In this document: positions 28,149-37,679 of the stretch, in pieces | Numbering within the stretch: the first letter of the stretch is position 1 | Layout: each line of letters begins with the position of its first letter | NCBI GenBank assembly: GCA_028277985.1 | Contig: JANQFG010000289.1 | Span: 62,001 to 126,000, forward strand | DNA from: a bacterium | Lineage (GTDB): Bacteria > Desulfobacterota > DSWW01 | DNA length: 64,000 nt | Reading direction: 5' to 3' | Notes under the pieces: model-generated | Seen by the model: the letters and a program-made list of their open reading frames with translations, nothing else | What the model was told of the DNA's origin: nothing | Database searches by the model: none | Program-made: the position numbers and the translations under genes

Positions 28149-29623
28149 AGAGCCACCTGCCGGTAGCAGTCGATATCGACCTTCCGGGTCTTCCACCAGT
28201 ATCGCGTCGTGGTGCCGGACCAGTTGTTGGTGATGCGCCCGGCCTCGTCTTTGTACCAGCTGTGGTCGGTCTGTGCCCAGACCGTCCGTCGCAACTCCGC
28301 CTGAATCCTTTCGTTATAGGAAGCCTGCACCTCGGGTCTCAGGTCCACATACGAAAGGCCTCCCTTCCGAAGCTGTTCGATACACTGAAGGATGTAGCGG
28401 GCCTGGCACTCGATCATAAAGATGATGGAGTTGTGTCCCAGGTTGGTGTTGGGCCCGTAAGCCATGAAGAAGTTCGGAAACCCGGGCACCGTAATCCCCA
28501 GGTAGGCCTGCGCGCCCTCTTTCCACTCCTCATTTAGAGATCGACCCTCAAGGCCATCGATCCGCATGGGCGCCAGGAACTCGGTGGTCTGAAAGCCTGT
28601 GGCAAGGAGGATTGCGTCGGCTTCGTGGGTTCGACCGTCCCGGTCGACCACACCTTGCTCCACGATGCGCTCGATCCCTGCCGTTACGACCTCCACGTTC
28701 TCCCGCTCCAGCGCCTGGTAGTAGTCGTCCGAGATGAGGATGCGCCGGGCTCCGATCGGATAGTCCGGAACCATGGCCTGCTGCAGTTTCGGATCCGTGA
28801 TGATGCTCTTCATGTATTTCTTGGCCATCCGCTCGAACAAGGGCCGAAACCGGGAGCGTGCGTAGAAGACGAGCGGATACCGAAGCTCGAAGCTGGTCCA
28901 GATCCACCAGCGGTAGAGCTTGGCCAGCCACGGGTAGCGCGTGAATCGTTCGATTTGTTTCGGGGTGTAAGGGCGGTCCATTCGCGGGATCATCCAGTTG
29001 GCGCTGCGCTGAAATACGGTCAGGTGCCGCACCTGCTTGGCGACCTCCGGTATGAACTGAATTGCGCTGGCGGCGTTGCCGATCACCACTGCGCGTTTGC
29101 CCGTGAGGTCGTAGTCATGATTCCAGCGCGCGGAGTGGAAGCGCTCGCCCTGGAAATCATCGAGGCCCGGGATATCCGGCACCCGGGGACGGCTCAATTG
29201 ACCCACGGCGCTGATGAGCACTTCTGCCTCGAAATCCTCCCCGCTCCGGGTACGAAGCCGCCACAGGGCGGCGTCCGCGTCGAACCTCGCCGACTCGATC
29301 TCCGTGTTGAAGCGAATGTGGGGCAAGAGCCCGTACTTCTCCGCGCAATGCTCCTGGTATGCGAGGATCTCATCCTGGCCGGCCCATTTTCGGGTCCAGT
29401 CGGTCTTCTGTTCAAAGGAGTAACAATACGAAAAGGCCGGAACGTCGCAGGCCGCACCCGGATAAGTATTGTCGCGCCAAGTTCCCCCCAGCCGGTCGGC
29501 CTTCTCGAAGATCGTAAAGGACTCTATACCGGCCTTCTTGAGCTGGACGCCGAGACAAAGCCCGGAAAAACCGGACCCGATGATCGCGATGCGCTGCCTG
29601 GCACCTTCTCGTGTTTGGCTCAA
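28145..29623 (-). CDS. Flavin-containing / Baeyer-Villiger-type monooxygenase
   Basis: The 492-aa product shows an N-terminal FAD Rossmann motif (IIGSGFSG, 15-22), the type I Baeyer-Villiger fingerprint FxGxxxHxxxW (F157, G159, H163, W167), a second NADPH-binding motif (VIGNAASA, about 180-187) and the ATGF segment near residue 325. Enzymes of this class insert oxygen next to a carbonyl or oxidise heteroatoms using FAD, NADPH and O2; the substrate cannot be predicted. The length is normal. It is transcribed alone, convergent with the gene on its left and divergent from the SBBP gene on its right. Confidence 0.88.
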   Translation of the reverse strand: MSQTREGARQRIAIIGSGFSGLCLGVQLKKAGIESFTIFEKADRLGGTWRDNTYPGAACDVPAFSYCYSFEQKTDWTRKWAGQDEILAYQEHCAEKYGLLPHIRFNTEIESARFDADAALWRLRTRSGEDFEAEVLISAVGQLSRPRVPDIPGLDDFQGERFHSARWNHDYDLTGKRAVVIGNAASAIQFIPEVAKQVRHLTVFQRSANWMIPRMDRPYTPKQIERFTRYPWLAKLYRWWIWTSFELRYPLVFYARSRFRPLFERMAKKYMKSIITDPKLQQAMVPDYPIGARRILISDDYYQALERENVEVVTAGIERIVEQGVVDRDGRTHEADAILLATGFQTTEFLAPMRIDGLEGRSLNEEWKEGAQAYLGITVPGFPNFFMAYGPNTNLGHNSIIFMIECQARYILQCIEQLRKGGLSYVDLRPEVQASYNERIQAELRRTVWAQTDHSWYKDEAGRITNNWSGTTTRYWWKTRKVDIDCYRQVAL

Positions 29624-29769
29624 TTCTGCCTCCCGTTGTCCCAGAATTTCCTTGCGTCAAGGCTTCCTTGATTTCTAGAATGGATGCGCAAAGTTGCCGT
29701 CCAGTTTCCCATTATCTTGATTGCGGGCCCTCTTTCCGCCTGCTCCGCACCTTCCTCACGAGAAATACA

Positions 29770-29799
29770 TTGACATAACGTGGTTTTTCATTCTAGACT
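29770..29799 (+). promoter_or_regulatory. Sigma70-like promoter for 29854 gene
   Basis: TTGACA (29770-29775) and TAGACT (29794-29799) are separated by 18 bases, 55 bases before ATG 29854. Motif-based prediction; the spacing matches other predicted promoters in this window. Confidence 0.42.
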
Positions 29800-29853
29800 G
29801 CCACATGGTTCCTCTTCCGATGCCGCATATCCTGCCGAACCGGAGGGAATAGC

Positions 29854-31710
29854 ATGCACAGACGAAATCCTGCCCTGTCTTTTCTGCTGCCGATCGGTCT
29901 GCTCATCCTGAGCCCTATAGTCGCCACCGGAGCCACCACCGTCCCGGTCCAGGAATGGGTGGCCCATTACGACGGCCCCGGCGAGGGATATGACAGGGCG
30001 AAAGCGATGGTCGTAGATGACTCCGGCAACGTGTTTGTGACCGGGTTTAGCGAAGGAGTCGCCACGGAATACGACTTCGCTACCATCAAGTACGATACGA
30101 ATGGGAACCGACTCTGGCTGGCCCGATACAATGGAACGGCGAACGCGATTGATAGGGCCTACTCACTGGATGTGGACTCTGCAGGCAACGTCTACGTGAC
30201 CGGGAATGCTTTCGAGCTGGGCGCCAGCGGTGCAGGGTCAGACTATGCAACCGTGAAATATGACACCGACGGGAACGAGCTTTGGGTCGCCCTCTATGAC
30301 GGGCCCGGAAATGACTGGGACGGAGCGTGGTGCTTGGACTTGGATGCGACAGGAAATGCATACGTTACGGGCGCCAGTACCGGAAACGGAACAGGCACGG
30401 ATATCACTACGATCAAATACGACCCGGACGGAAACGAGCTCTGGGTCGTTCGATACAACGGGCCGGGAAACGGAGCTGACTATGGAAACGCCGTCGAGAC
30501 GGACGGATCCGGCAATGTCTATGTCACGGGTTGGAGCGAGGGGGTCGGAACGGATTCCGACTGCGTGACGATCAAGTACGATCAGGACGGAAACGAGCTC
30601 TGGGTCGCTCGATTCAACGGACCGGAGGACGGATCCGATTCCGGAAAGGCTCTGAGCCTGGATGATCAAGGGCATGTTTATGTCGTCGGTTCTGAGGCGA
30701 AAGGCGGCATTGGCATAAAATACCTCACGATCAAGTACGATGCGGATGGAAACGAACTCTGGGTGCGCACTTATGAAGGACCCCACGTCTACGATAGAGC
30801 CGAATCCGTTTGGGTGGATCAGAATGGCAGTGTTTATGTGACGGGAGACAGCAGCGAATCGAACCCAAGCGGACCGGGCCTTTCTGAAGACTATGCCACG
30901 GTCAAGTACGACCCCGACGGGAACGAACTCTGGGTGGCCCGTTATGATGCTCCCGGCGACGGCAAGGCTTTTGCGTTCGACGTGATCGTGAACGACGAAG
31001 GCAAGATATACGTAACCGGCGGCGTGGATCTCTTTCCGCCTACTAACAATGCGGGTTGTCGCACCATCAAGTACGACACGGATGGATCCATCATCGGGAT
31101 CGCAACCTATGATTCGTGGTTCAAGCGCGAAAGTGGTTATGCCTTGACATTGGATCACGAAGGAAACCTTTACGTCGCTGGCGCCAGCCACGACACGCTC
31201 TCCCCCTACGAGAACGCCGATTTCCTCACCATCAAATACAAGGAATGCCTGGACAACGACGAGGACGGGTACGGGGATCCGAGCTGCGGGGGAGACGACT
31301 GCGATGACTCGAACCCCGAGGCAAACCCCGGTCAGGTGGAGATCTTCGACGACCCTGCTGGGGTCGACGAAGATTGCGACGGCCTCGCCAACGAGGCAGA
31401 CCCGGACTGCGTCTGCGATGACAACGATTCGGACGGCTTTGGAAATCCTCCGAGCCCTGCATGCACCTACCCGAACCGCGATTGCGATGACACGAATCCG
31501 AACGTCTACCCCGGAGCCCCCGAGATTCCCAACAATGGGCTCGACGACGACTGTGACCCGAGCACGCCGTCCTGGGGCACTCCGGCCTCGGTCGTAGGTC
31601 GCACACCCAACAAGACCACCATCCCGCTGGGCGTTGTCCTGCCCCTGTTCATCCCCGTCGCATTCATATTCGCCTGGAAAACGATTCGTAAGAAAAGGAG
31701 TCGAAGATGA
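29854..31710 (+). CDS. Exported SBBP-repeat protein with MopE motif and membrane tail
   Basis: The 618-aa product has a signal peptide (cleavage near VATGA), about nine SBBP repeats (DxSGNVFVTGFSEG ... ATIKYDTNGNRLWLARY), then two MopE-like metal-binding motifs (DNDEDGYGDPSC, DDNDSDGFGNPPSPAC) and a C-terminal hydrophobic helix (VVLPLFIPVAFIFAW) followed by KTIRKKRSRR. It shares architecture with the 13060-16299 protein but adds the membrane tail. GGAGGG lies close to the start codon. The next gene begins inside its stop codon (ATGA), so they form an operon. Confidence 0.85.
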   Translation: MHRRNPALSFLLPIGLLILSPIVATGATTVPVQEWVAHYDGPGEGYDRAKAMVVDDSGNVFVTGFSEGVATEYDFATIKYDTNGNRLWLARYNGTANAIDRAYSLDVDSAGNVYVTGNAFELGASGAGSDYATVKYDTDGNELWVALYDGPGNDWDGAWCLDLDATGNAYVTGASTGNGTGTDITTIKYDPDGNELWVVRYNGPGNGADYGNAVETDGSGNVYVTGWSEGVGTDSDCVTIKYDQDGNELWVARFNGPEDGSDSGKALSLDDQGHVYVVGSEAKGGIGIKYLTIKYDADGNELWVRTYEGPHVYDRAESVWVDQNGSVYVTGDSSESNPSGPGLSEDYATVKYDPDGNELWVARYDAPGDGKAFAFDVIVNDEGKIYVTGGVDLFPPTNNAGCRTIKYDTDGSIIGIATYDSWFKRESGYALTLDHEGNLYVAGASHDTLSPYENADFLTIKYKECLDNDEDGYGDPSCGGDDCDDSNPEANPGQVEIFDDPAGVDEDCDGLANEADPDCVCDDNDSDGFGNPPSPACTYPNRDCDDTNPNVYPGAPEIPNNGLDDDCDPSTPSWGTPASVVGRTPNKTTIPLGVVLPLFIPVAFIFAWKTIRKKRSRR

Positions 31711-32675
31711 GACACCGGGTCACTGTTCTGATATGGATCTGCTTGGCGGTAGCCGTCTTCATGGGGCCAAACCGGGCCGTGGCGCAGAACTACATCACAT
31801 GGGACTTCCTGATGCACCCGTCCGTCGCCGGGAAGGGTCCAGGCCCGGACGGGCTGATCGGGACAATGGATGATACTTCTTTGTTCGGAGAGAAGAATAC
31901 ATGCAATTTTGTATTCGAAGCCGGTTGTGAGTGGACGGGCAGCCCGACTATAGGGTCCTATAGTTTTGCCGCACTCGAGGTGCCGGATGGCGTTGCCACT
32001 TCGTGCTTGCTGGGCGACACACCCGGCCAGCCATGCATAAGCGGCCCCTGCAGCCCGCTGGGAGACTATTGCCCGGGAAACAGCGCTGTGTGCATCCGTT
32101 GCCCCCAGAAGAAAGACGGTCCCGACAGCTTCACCTATTTCGGGGCGGACGAGTCTACGGGTGGAAGTGCATACATGTGGACATGCCAGGAGTATGACGG
32201 GGCAGCCGACCCAGACCCATCCGACGGAGACGGACAAACCGAATTCGCTATTTTTGCTTTTCAAGCGTTCTTTACCGAACCCTTTCTCGGAGTATACGCC
32301 ACGACTCTGAACCTGGAGTGGGGCGCGCCTCAACCTTTCATAGGCAGTCCCTGCGGTGTCGGATCTGTATCGGGTTCTTTCAACGTATCCGTGACAGAAA
32401 CATTCGCTATGCCCTTTTCCGGCGACGTGATCGACATGGACAATCCGGTGGCAGCCTCCTGCGCATACAGCCTGGATGACGTGAACGCCCTCATATCGAC
32501 TGCCCGGTCGGTCGATCCGGAGGCCGAGTACCTCATGATACTGTGCGGCTCGTCAACGCTTCCGACCGAATCCGAGATGCCCTGTTTGGCAGGGGGGACG
32601 TTCGACTTCGTTCTTGTTTTCCATACAAAGGACGATGCGAGCCAGTGTCCGGATAACGGGTGCGGGACCTTTTGA
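31707..32675 (+). CDS. Exported cysteine-rich protein of unknown function
   Basis: The 322-aa product has a signal peptide ending in AVAQN (about residue 27). The mature protein carries some sixteen cysteines, many in one region (CLLGDTPGQPCISGPC ... CPGNSAVCIRC, about 95-132), consistent with disulfide bonds outside the cytoplasm, and is otherwise beta-rich. I do not recognise the family. It is translationally coupled to the upstream SBBP/MopE gene, so the two may form one surface structure. Confidence 0.65.
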   Translation: MRHRVTVLIWICLAVAVFMGPNRAVAQNYITWDFLMHPSVAGKGPGPDGLIGTMDDTSLFGEKNTCNFVFEAGCEWTGSPTIGSYSFAALEVPDGVATSCLLGDTPGQPCISGPCSPLGDYCPGNSAVCIRCPQKKDGPDSFTYFGADESTGGSAYMWTCQEYDGAADPDPSDGDGQTEFAIFAFQAFFTEPFLGVYATTLNLEWGAPQPFIGSPCGVGSVSGSFNVSVTETFAMPFSGDVIDMDNPVAASCAYSLDDVNALISTARSVDPEAEYLMILCGSSTLPTESEMPCLAGGTFDFVLVFHTKDDASQCPDNGCGTF

Positions 32676-32751
32676 TGCCGGACTGCTCCTGCTCAGGCTC
32701 AAAAACCGAAAACCTTGGAGGTCCGGTCGGATTTCCTGGACCGGGCCCCCA

Positions 32752-32781
32752 TTGACACGACCCGCCCCACACCTCTATCCT
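32752..32781 (+). promoter_or_regulatory. Sigma70-like promoter for 32858 gene
   Basis: TTGACA (32752-32757), an 18-base spacer and TATCCT (32776-32781) lie 77 bases upstream of GTG 32858. Motif-based prediction. Confidence 0.4.
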
Positions 32782-32857
32782 GCCCCGGAATTGAGCCTCA
32801 CCGGAGACAACTGGAATTGAAACCGACTCTAGATAGCCGGAGACAGGGAGGATCAAG

Positions 32858-33907
32858 GTGGAGAGACTAGAGGGTCAGATGAGGAAGCTTCACATCGGCT
32901 ACGTCAAGGAGGATCTGAAGGAATTTGCCAGGGTTGCCGATGAGTCCTCGCGCAAGACCGAGAGGTACGCCACGGCGCTTGCCCTGGAGGCGGAAGAACT
33001 GAACCGGACCGTCAATCGTGCGGATCTCTCCATTGATGACATCGAAACGCAGTACGAATCCCGGGAAGACGGCGCCGGCAACAGGCTTCTCATCAAGGTG
33101 GACCCTTGTGAATCCGGTGAGTTTTACACGATCGCCTGTGGCTGCCCACGCGTGCCCCTCACTCCGGATATCATGCGCCAACTCAAGATCTACGAGCAGA
33201 TGAAACCGGGAATCCAACGCATGTATGACGAGGTGGAGAACATCGACGGTGTGTTTCTGTTCGACACAGCGTCAAACGTCATGTCTTTTCGAACGGAGTA
33301 CCTGTTCGGGGATGATTTCTATCAGATTGCAGGTCTCGACATGACGATCATCCACGATGCGGGTGTGACCTTCTACGACTGGTTCAAGTATGTGGACAAG
33401 GAGAACAATCCCTCACGCCGAGCCCGTTGGTCGCCCATGGCCTTCATCGCGGTCGAGCACGATTGGATTACCCATCTGAAGGCACCGATCTACAAGAACC
33501 GGTACGCCGAAGACGAGGAAGTGATCGGACTCGTGGGCATCCACTACAACCTGGACTGGCTCGTAACCAACACGATCGAAAAGAGCGCCATCCGGATGAT
33601 GGTCGTCAACGACGATGCCACCTTGATCGGCCTCAACAGCGCTGCGAAGCAGGACATCCCACTCGAAACCTTTGAGAAGGGCAAGTTCCAGCCCTTGAAT
33701 GGCTTTGACCCCCAGACCACCGAGACGAAAAAGAAATTCGTCTACGAGACCCTGAACCTCGACCATGGCAAGACCGAGGACGTCTCTTCCTTCTCCACAA
33801 GGCTCAAGGCCGAGTTCGAGTTCACCCACACCCTGTTCGGCAGAGAGTACATCGTACTGAGAGAGCGGGCTCCCGAACAGGGACTCAATTTCGTTGCTTT
33901 GCTCTGA
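32858..33907 (+). CDS. Soluble Cache-like sensor domain protein without output domain
   Basis: The 349-aa product starts at GTG with GGGAGG six bases upstream. It has a helical N-terminal 60 residues and then a region that reads like a PDC/dCache ligand-binding fold: IDGVFLFDTASNVMSF, DWFKYVDKENN, the APIYKNRY segment and VIGLVGIHYNLDWL, where Cache domains have P(V/I)Y ... GVVGVDI. Cache domains normally sit in the periplasm between two membrane helices and feed kinases, cyclases or chemoreceptors. Here no signal peptide, membrane segment or output domain is visible. Assignment is by pattern only; it could instead be a related PAS-like fold. Confidence 0.6.
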   Translation: MERLEGQMRKLHIGYVKEDLKEFARVADESSRKTERYATALALEAEELNRTVNRADLSIDDIETQYESREDGAGNRLLIKVDPCESGEFYTIACGCPRVPLTPDIMRQLKIYEQMKPGIQRMYDEVENIDGVFLFDTASNVMSFRTEYLFGDDFYQIAGLDMTIIHDAGVTFYDWFKYVDKENNPSRRARWSPMAFIAVEHDWITHLKAPIYKNRYAEDEEVIGLVGIHYNLDWLVTNTIEKSAIRMMVVNDDATLIGLNSAAKQDIPLETFEKGKFQPLNGFDPQTTETKKKFVYETLNLDHGKTEDVSSFSTRLKAEFEFTHTLFGREYIVLRERAPEQGLNFVALL

Positions 33908-34177
33908 AGGGCCATTCCTCAGCCGCGCAGCGTCCCATCCTCCCGGCCGGTCTTCCCGGCGACTTCTGGGAACAGGATCCAAACGGGCAAGCAGCATTCT
34001 ATAACAGTCTTTACTATAACAGAATAATGACTTGACTTAGCTTGCTCTTCTCTGTTACGAGGAACATGTCGGCTTCTCATCGTTCCTTCGGAGGGAAGAA
34101 GCTGCGCATGGGATGAATAGCAATCCGGGCTTTGCACGGGCCGAGGGCCTGGGCTTGCGAACAGAAGGGGGAAACCA

Positions 34178-35524
34178 ATGCGCAACGGATCAATCTTAGT
34201 GGCGGCGCTCCCTCTGATGCTGATCGTCCTGGCCAACCAAGCCGCGATGGCGAATACCGACACCACGGAGATTGCCTTCTTTACTTCCCAATATGATGCA
34301 GGGACAAACCCTTTCCACGTCGCCATAGGGGACCTCGACAATGACACGGTCCCGGATCTCGCCGTGGCGAATTCGAGGATGTGGGAATGTATGGAAGAAC
34401 CCTGCGAAAGCGACGTCTCGGTGCTGCTGGGCAATGGGAATGGAACGTTTCGAACAGCCGTCAACTACGATGTAGGGAAGACACCCCTTTGGGTGGCGAT
34501 CGATGATCTGAACGAAGACGAGAATGCGGATCTGGTTGTGAGCAATTCCGACTCGGACACGGTTTCGGTGCTCCTGGGGAATGGAGACGGATCGTTCCAG
34601 GATGCGGTGGACTATGCTGTGACGGAGCCGCACTCGGTCACCATAGGGGATCTTAACGGTGACGGCCGGCCGGATCTCGCAGTCGCAAACTACCACCACA
34701 GCTCCAAATGCGTGTTCGTGCTCCTGGGCAATGGCGACGGGACCTTTCAGCCAGCAAAAGGCTACAGCGACGGAGGGGGATGGAGGTCGCACGTGGTGGC
34801 CATTGGGGACCTGAACGAAGACGAGAAACCGGATCTGGCCGTGTCGAGACTCGATGAGCTTGCAGTATCCGTCTTCCTTGGCAACGGGGACGGAACCTTT
34901 GAGGCAGGGGTGCAGTACCCAACGGGTGGGCTCTCCGGTTCGGTAGATATCGGTGATCTCAACGGAGACGATCACCTGGACCTGGCGGTCGGGCTTTCCG
35001 GCGCTCCTCACGTGGTGGCCATCCTAGCGGGAAACGGGGACGGCACGTTCGAGACGGCTGTGCACTATGACACGGGTAGCAGTGCCTGGTCGGCCGTCAT
35101 CGGGGACCTGGACGGAGACGGCAAACCGGACCTCGCGCTCACTGAAACCGGAACCCCGAAATTGGCGTATCTGGATCAGGGACTGGGTGTGCTCCTCGGA
35201 AATGGAGACGGGAGCTTCCAGAGCCCGGACCTCTACTATTCCAGCTACTACTACAAACCCCGGCGGCTGGCGCTTGGAGACTTGAACGGCGATAATCGGC
35301 AGGACGTGGTCATGGCCTATTCAGGGTATGATCATCCCGGTTCCGGAACCGGCATCGGGGGCATCACGGTGTTCCGAAACCTGGGACCCACTACCACCCC
35401 CCCTTGCGGGCCTGCCTCACTCGTTGGCGCAGAAACTACAGAGAATCCCAGGTCGCTCAGCAGCCTCGTCTTGCTCCTCATACCCCTAGGAGCCATACTG
35501 CTGATGATCCGGAAGCTGGGTTGA
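34178..35524 (+). CDS. Exported FG-GAP/VCBS repeat protein with membrane tail
   Basis: The 448-aa product has a signal peptide (cleavage near AAMA, residue 25), about seven FG-GAP repeats (AIGDLDNDTVPDLAVANS ... VSVLLGNGNGTF) making one propeller, a short linker and a C-terminal hydrophobic helix (LSSLVLLLIPLGAILLMI) ending RKLG. The tail resembles those at 22598, 31710 and 40106. The propeller probably faces outside the cell. It precedes a small lipoprotein gene by about 60 bases. Confidence 0.85.
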   Translation: MRNGSILVAALPLMLIVLANQAAMANTDTTEIAFFTSQYDAGTNPFHVAIGDLDNDTVPDLAVANSRMWECMEEPCESDVSVLLGNGNGTFRTAVNYDVGKTPLWVAIDDLNEDENADLVVSNSDSDTVSVLLGNGDGSFQDAVDYAVTEPHSVTIGDLNGDGRPDLAVANYHHSSKCVFVLLGNGDGTFQPAKGYSDGGGWRSHVVAIGDLNEDEKPDLAVSRLDELAVSVFLGNGDGTFEAGVQYPTGGLSGSVDIGDLNGDDHLDLAVGLSGAPHVVAILAGNGDGTFETAVHYDTGSSAWSAVIGDLDGDGKPDLALTETGTPKLAYLDQGLGVLLGNGDGSFQSPDLYYSSYYYKPRRLALGDLNGDNRQDVVMAYSGYDHPGSGTGIGGITVFRNLGPTTTPPCGPASLVGAETTENPRSLSSLVLLLIPLGAILLMIRKLG

Positions 35525-35586
35525 ACCAAGCTGTTTCTACAGGACCAGACCTCTGAACCATTGCATTTGTGCAGGAGGAGATACTG

Positions 35587-35991
35587 ATGAAAATGGGAAC
35601 CACCGGACGATGGTGTGCAATCGGTTCGATTGTCCTTGTCGCAGCCTTGCTCGGATGCAATACAGAAGTCATCCCGGCTTCGGGGCCGGTCGGAACAGAA
35701 GTCTGTTTCGATCCGATGCCTGAGACGGCCTATCAATATGGAGGACCCGGCGGCGTAATAGACTGCGGATGGTGGGTCGCTTTTCAGCATGGACTCCACC
35801 AGGTCCGCACATACACCTGGGAGGAGTGCATTCCGGTCCCTGAAGAATTCTCCCCTGGAGACGATTTGAGGATTGTCGTTACGGGCGATATTGCTCAGTG
35901 GTATTTCAAATGCAACTGGATCGACTACCTCGAGTTCTTCCCCGGTGTTCCCGGCTGGAAGCTTCATGGGTACTTCCTGGTTACGGAATAG
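35587..35991 (+). CDS. Small lipoprotein of unknown function
   Basis: From ATG 35587 (AGGAGGAG about eight bases upstream) the product is 134 aa. Its hydrophobic signal ends in the lipobox LLGC (Cys23). The mature 110 residues contain four further Cys and many aromatic residues (CGWWVAF, QWYFKCNW), suggesting a compact disulfide-bonded domain. No family was recognised. It probably belongs to the operon of the preceding FG-GAP protein. Confidence 0.65.
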   Translation: MKMGTTGRWCAIGSIVLVAALLGCNTEVIPASGPVGTEVCFDPMPETAYQYGGPGGVIDCGWWVAFQHGLHQVRTYTWEECIPVPEEFSPGDDLRIVVTGDIAQWYFKCNWIDYLEFFPGVPGWKLHGYFLVTE

Positions 35992-36011
35992 GCCGGCCCG
36001 TCCTTTTCGAA

Positions 36012-37679
36012 TCAATCTTCATCGACCGGATCGTCCTCGCAGTCCAGGACCCCGTCGACGGCCATGTGCAGATCCATACGTTCCCCGGTCCAGAGCCCGT
36101 CGATCGTCTTGGCGGTAATCTCCAAACCGTGTCTTCGGTTGGACTCCATAAGGGCTTCCCCGGGCCTCCCCTTGACCTCGATGGGCACATAGCAGGTGGG
36201 CAGTACGCGGCCGTCGGGCCGGTGGAACACTAGCCCCTGGCGCACCCGCCCCTCCACCCGTACCCCGCCCTCGTGCACCGCCCAGTGGTGAGCCCTGCAG
36301 AGCAGGATGAGGTTGTCCGGGTTCGTTTCACCCCCTTTTGCCCAGTGCTCGATGTGGTGAGCCTGCAGGTGCCGCCTCCGGTTGCACCCTGGGAACTGGC
36401 ATTCCCGATCTCGGCTCACCAGCGCTCGCCACAAGGGTTTCGACGCCCTCCGCGCCTTGCGCCCGATATGCAGAAGGTTCCCGTCATTATCCTGCGACAC
36501 AGTCACGTGGGGCGCATCACACGCAAGCCTCCGGCACGATTCCGCGGGAATTCCACCCATAGACTCAAATTCACAGACCCCCTCATGGGACTGATCGGCA
36601 AGAACTGCCGAATCCACCTGAATCATGACCTGATAAGGCTCCCCTCGCTCGCTTTGGCAGAGTCCGTCACCCAGCGCGGCCTCTGCTAGTAGCCCCAAGG
36701 CGTCCACTCTCCTCTGGGTGAAGTCTTCTTGCTCCGGCGTTTCCACTGAAATGTGTACAGAGCGCTCCAAGCCTCGATCCTCCGAGATTCCCGCCTGCGC
36801 GGGAATGACGGACGTTGATGGCGTTTCCGCTGAAATGTGTACAGAGCGCTCCAAGCCTCGATCCTCCGAGATTCCCGCCTCCGCGGGAATGACGGACGTT
36901 GATGACGTTTCCGCTGAAACGTGCACAGAGCCCTCCAAGCCTCGATCCTCCGAGATTCCCGCCTGCGCGGGAATGACGGATGTCGGGGACGTTTCCGCTG
37001 AAACGTCTGGTCCGGTTTCCTTGCCCTCCTCTCCCCCTCCTCTCACATCGCCACTTTCTGTCGCACGGATAGAATCCATCGCAGCATCCAGCGCCTTCTC
37101 CAAGACAGCCGCCACCTCCCTCGGTATACGCCCCCGAATAACCACCATCCCGTCATTGTCCGGGTATATGTCAAGATATCTCTCCCGACGGTGTCGCTTT
37201 GCTTCCTCCTCATCCTCTCCCTTCGACGCCCTCCGGTAGGCCCGGACCAGACTCTCGACGTCAGATGCCGTCCCATTCTCTGCGATATACAGCAAATACT
37301 CCTCGTTCTGCGGGCTCGCGATGCGGGTCATGGCCCTCACTTTCGAGTAGCTAACCTTGCCCTGTCTGAACGTATCGCTGATCTTAGGCAACCCTTCCAA
37401 GGCTCTCGCCACCCGCACCTTCTCCCTGGCCGTCCCGATATCGATGCCTACTCTCCATGTCAGCCAGTGAGCCGTCGACTGGAACCCCCAACCCCATAAC
37501 TCACGCCGGTCGAACTCAGCAATCGCCAGAAGCAGCCGGTATGTGGCCGCATCTATATGACTGCACATTTCCGCTATCTCATCCTCGAGCTCGTCATCCG
37601 TTCGGGGATCGAGCTCCGGATCAGAGCATTCGTGCATCCCTTTACCGGCCATAGCACGAATAGCATCCGTTCCTATCAT
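36012..37679 (-). CDS. DUF222 / HNH endonuclease (13E12-like) with inserted 28-residue repeats
   Basis: From ATG 37679 (GGAGGT five bases upstream) the product is 555 aa. The N-terminal 170 residues are helical DUF222 (AHWLTWRVGIDIGTAREKVRVA, KVRAMTRIA). The C-terminus carries an HNH nuclease: CQFPGCNRRRHLQAHHIEHW ... NLILLCRAHH. Such 13E12-type proteins are common multi-copy, possibly mobile-element-related nucleases. Between the two domains, about residues 231-315, lie three copies of a 28-residue unit (SVIPAQAGISEDRG) that are translated from 84-bp DNA repeats and are unlike the rest of the protein. The reading frame stays open through them. Confidence 0.85.
   Translation of the reverse strand: MIGTDAIRAMAGKGMHECSDPELDPRTDDELEDEIAEMCSHIDAATYRLLLAIAEFDRRELWGWGFQSTAHWLTWRVGIDIGTAREKVRVARALEGLPKISDTFRQGKVSYSKVRAMTRIASPQNEEYLLYIAENGTASDVESLVRAYRRASKGEDEEEAKRHRRERYLDIYPDNDGMVVIRGRIPREVAAVLEKALDAAMDSIRATESGDVRGGGEEGKETGPDVSAETSPTSVIPAQAGISEDRGLEGSVHVSAETSSTSVIPAEAGISEDRGLERSVHISAETPSTSVIPAQAGISEDRGLERSVHISVETPEQEDFTQRRVDALGLLAEAALGDGLCQSERGEPYQVMIQVDSAVLADQSHEGVCEFESMGGIPAESCRRLACDAPHVTVSQDNDGNLLHIGRKARRASKPLWRALVSRDRECQFPGCNRRRHLQAHHIEHWAKGGETNPDNLILLCRAHHWAVHEGGVRVEGRVRQGLVFHRPDGRVLPTCYVPIEVKGRPGEALMESNRRHGLEITAKTIDGLWTGERMDLHMAVDGVLDCEDDPVDED
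36737..36988. repeat. Three 84-bp tandem repeats, each with a dRS3-like palindrome
   Basis: Units begin at 36737, 36821 and 36905, and a partial fourth begins at 36989. Each contains a 20-base dyad of the form ATTCCCGC-N4-GCGGGAAT at 36787-36806, 36871-36890 and 36955-36974, the same core as the dRS3 repeat of Neisseria. The unit length is a multiple of three, so the host gene stays in frame. Copies differ at few positions, indicating recent expansion. Confidence 0.9.

Noticed and set aside
28625..29671. 348-codon plus-strand open frame
   Set aside because: Opposite the BVMO-type gene, whose motifs are intact on the minus strand.
36737..36988. 84-bp repeats as CRISPR
   Set aside because: No unique spacers: the whole 84-base unit repeats, and it is inside a coding frame.
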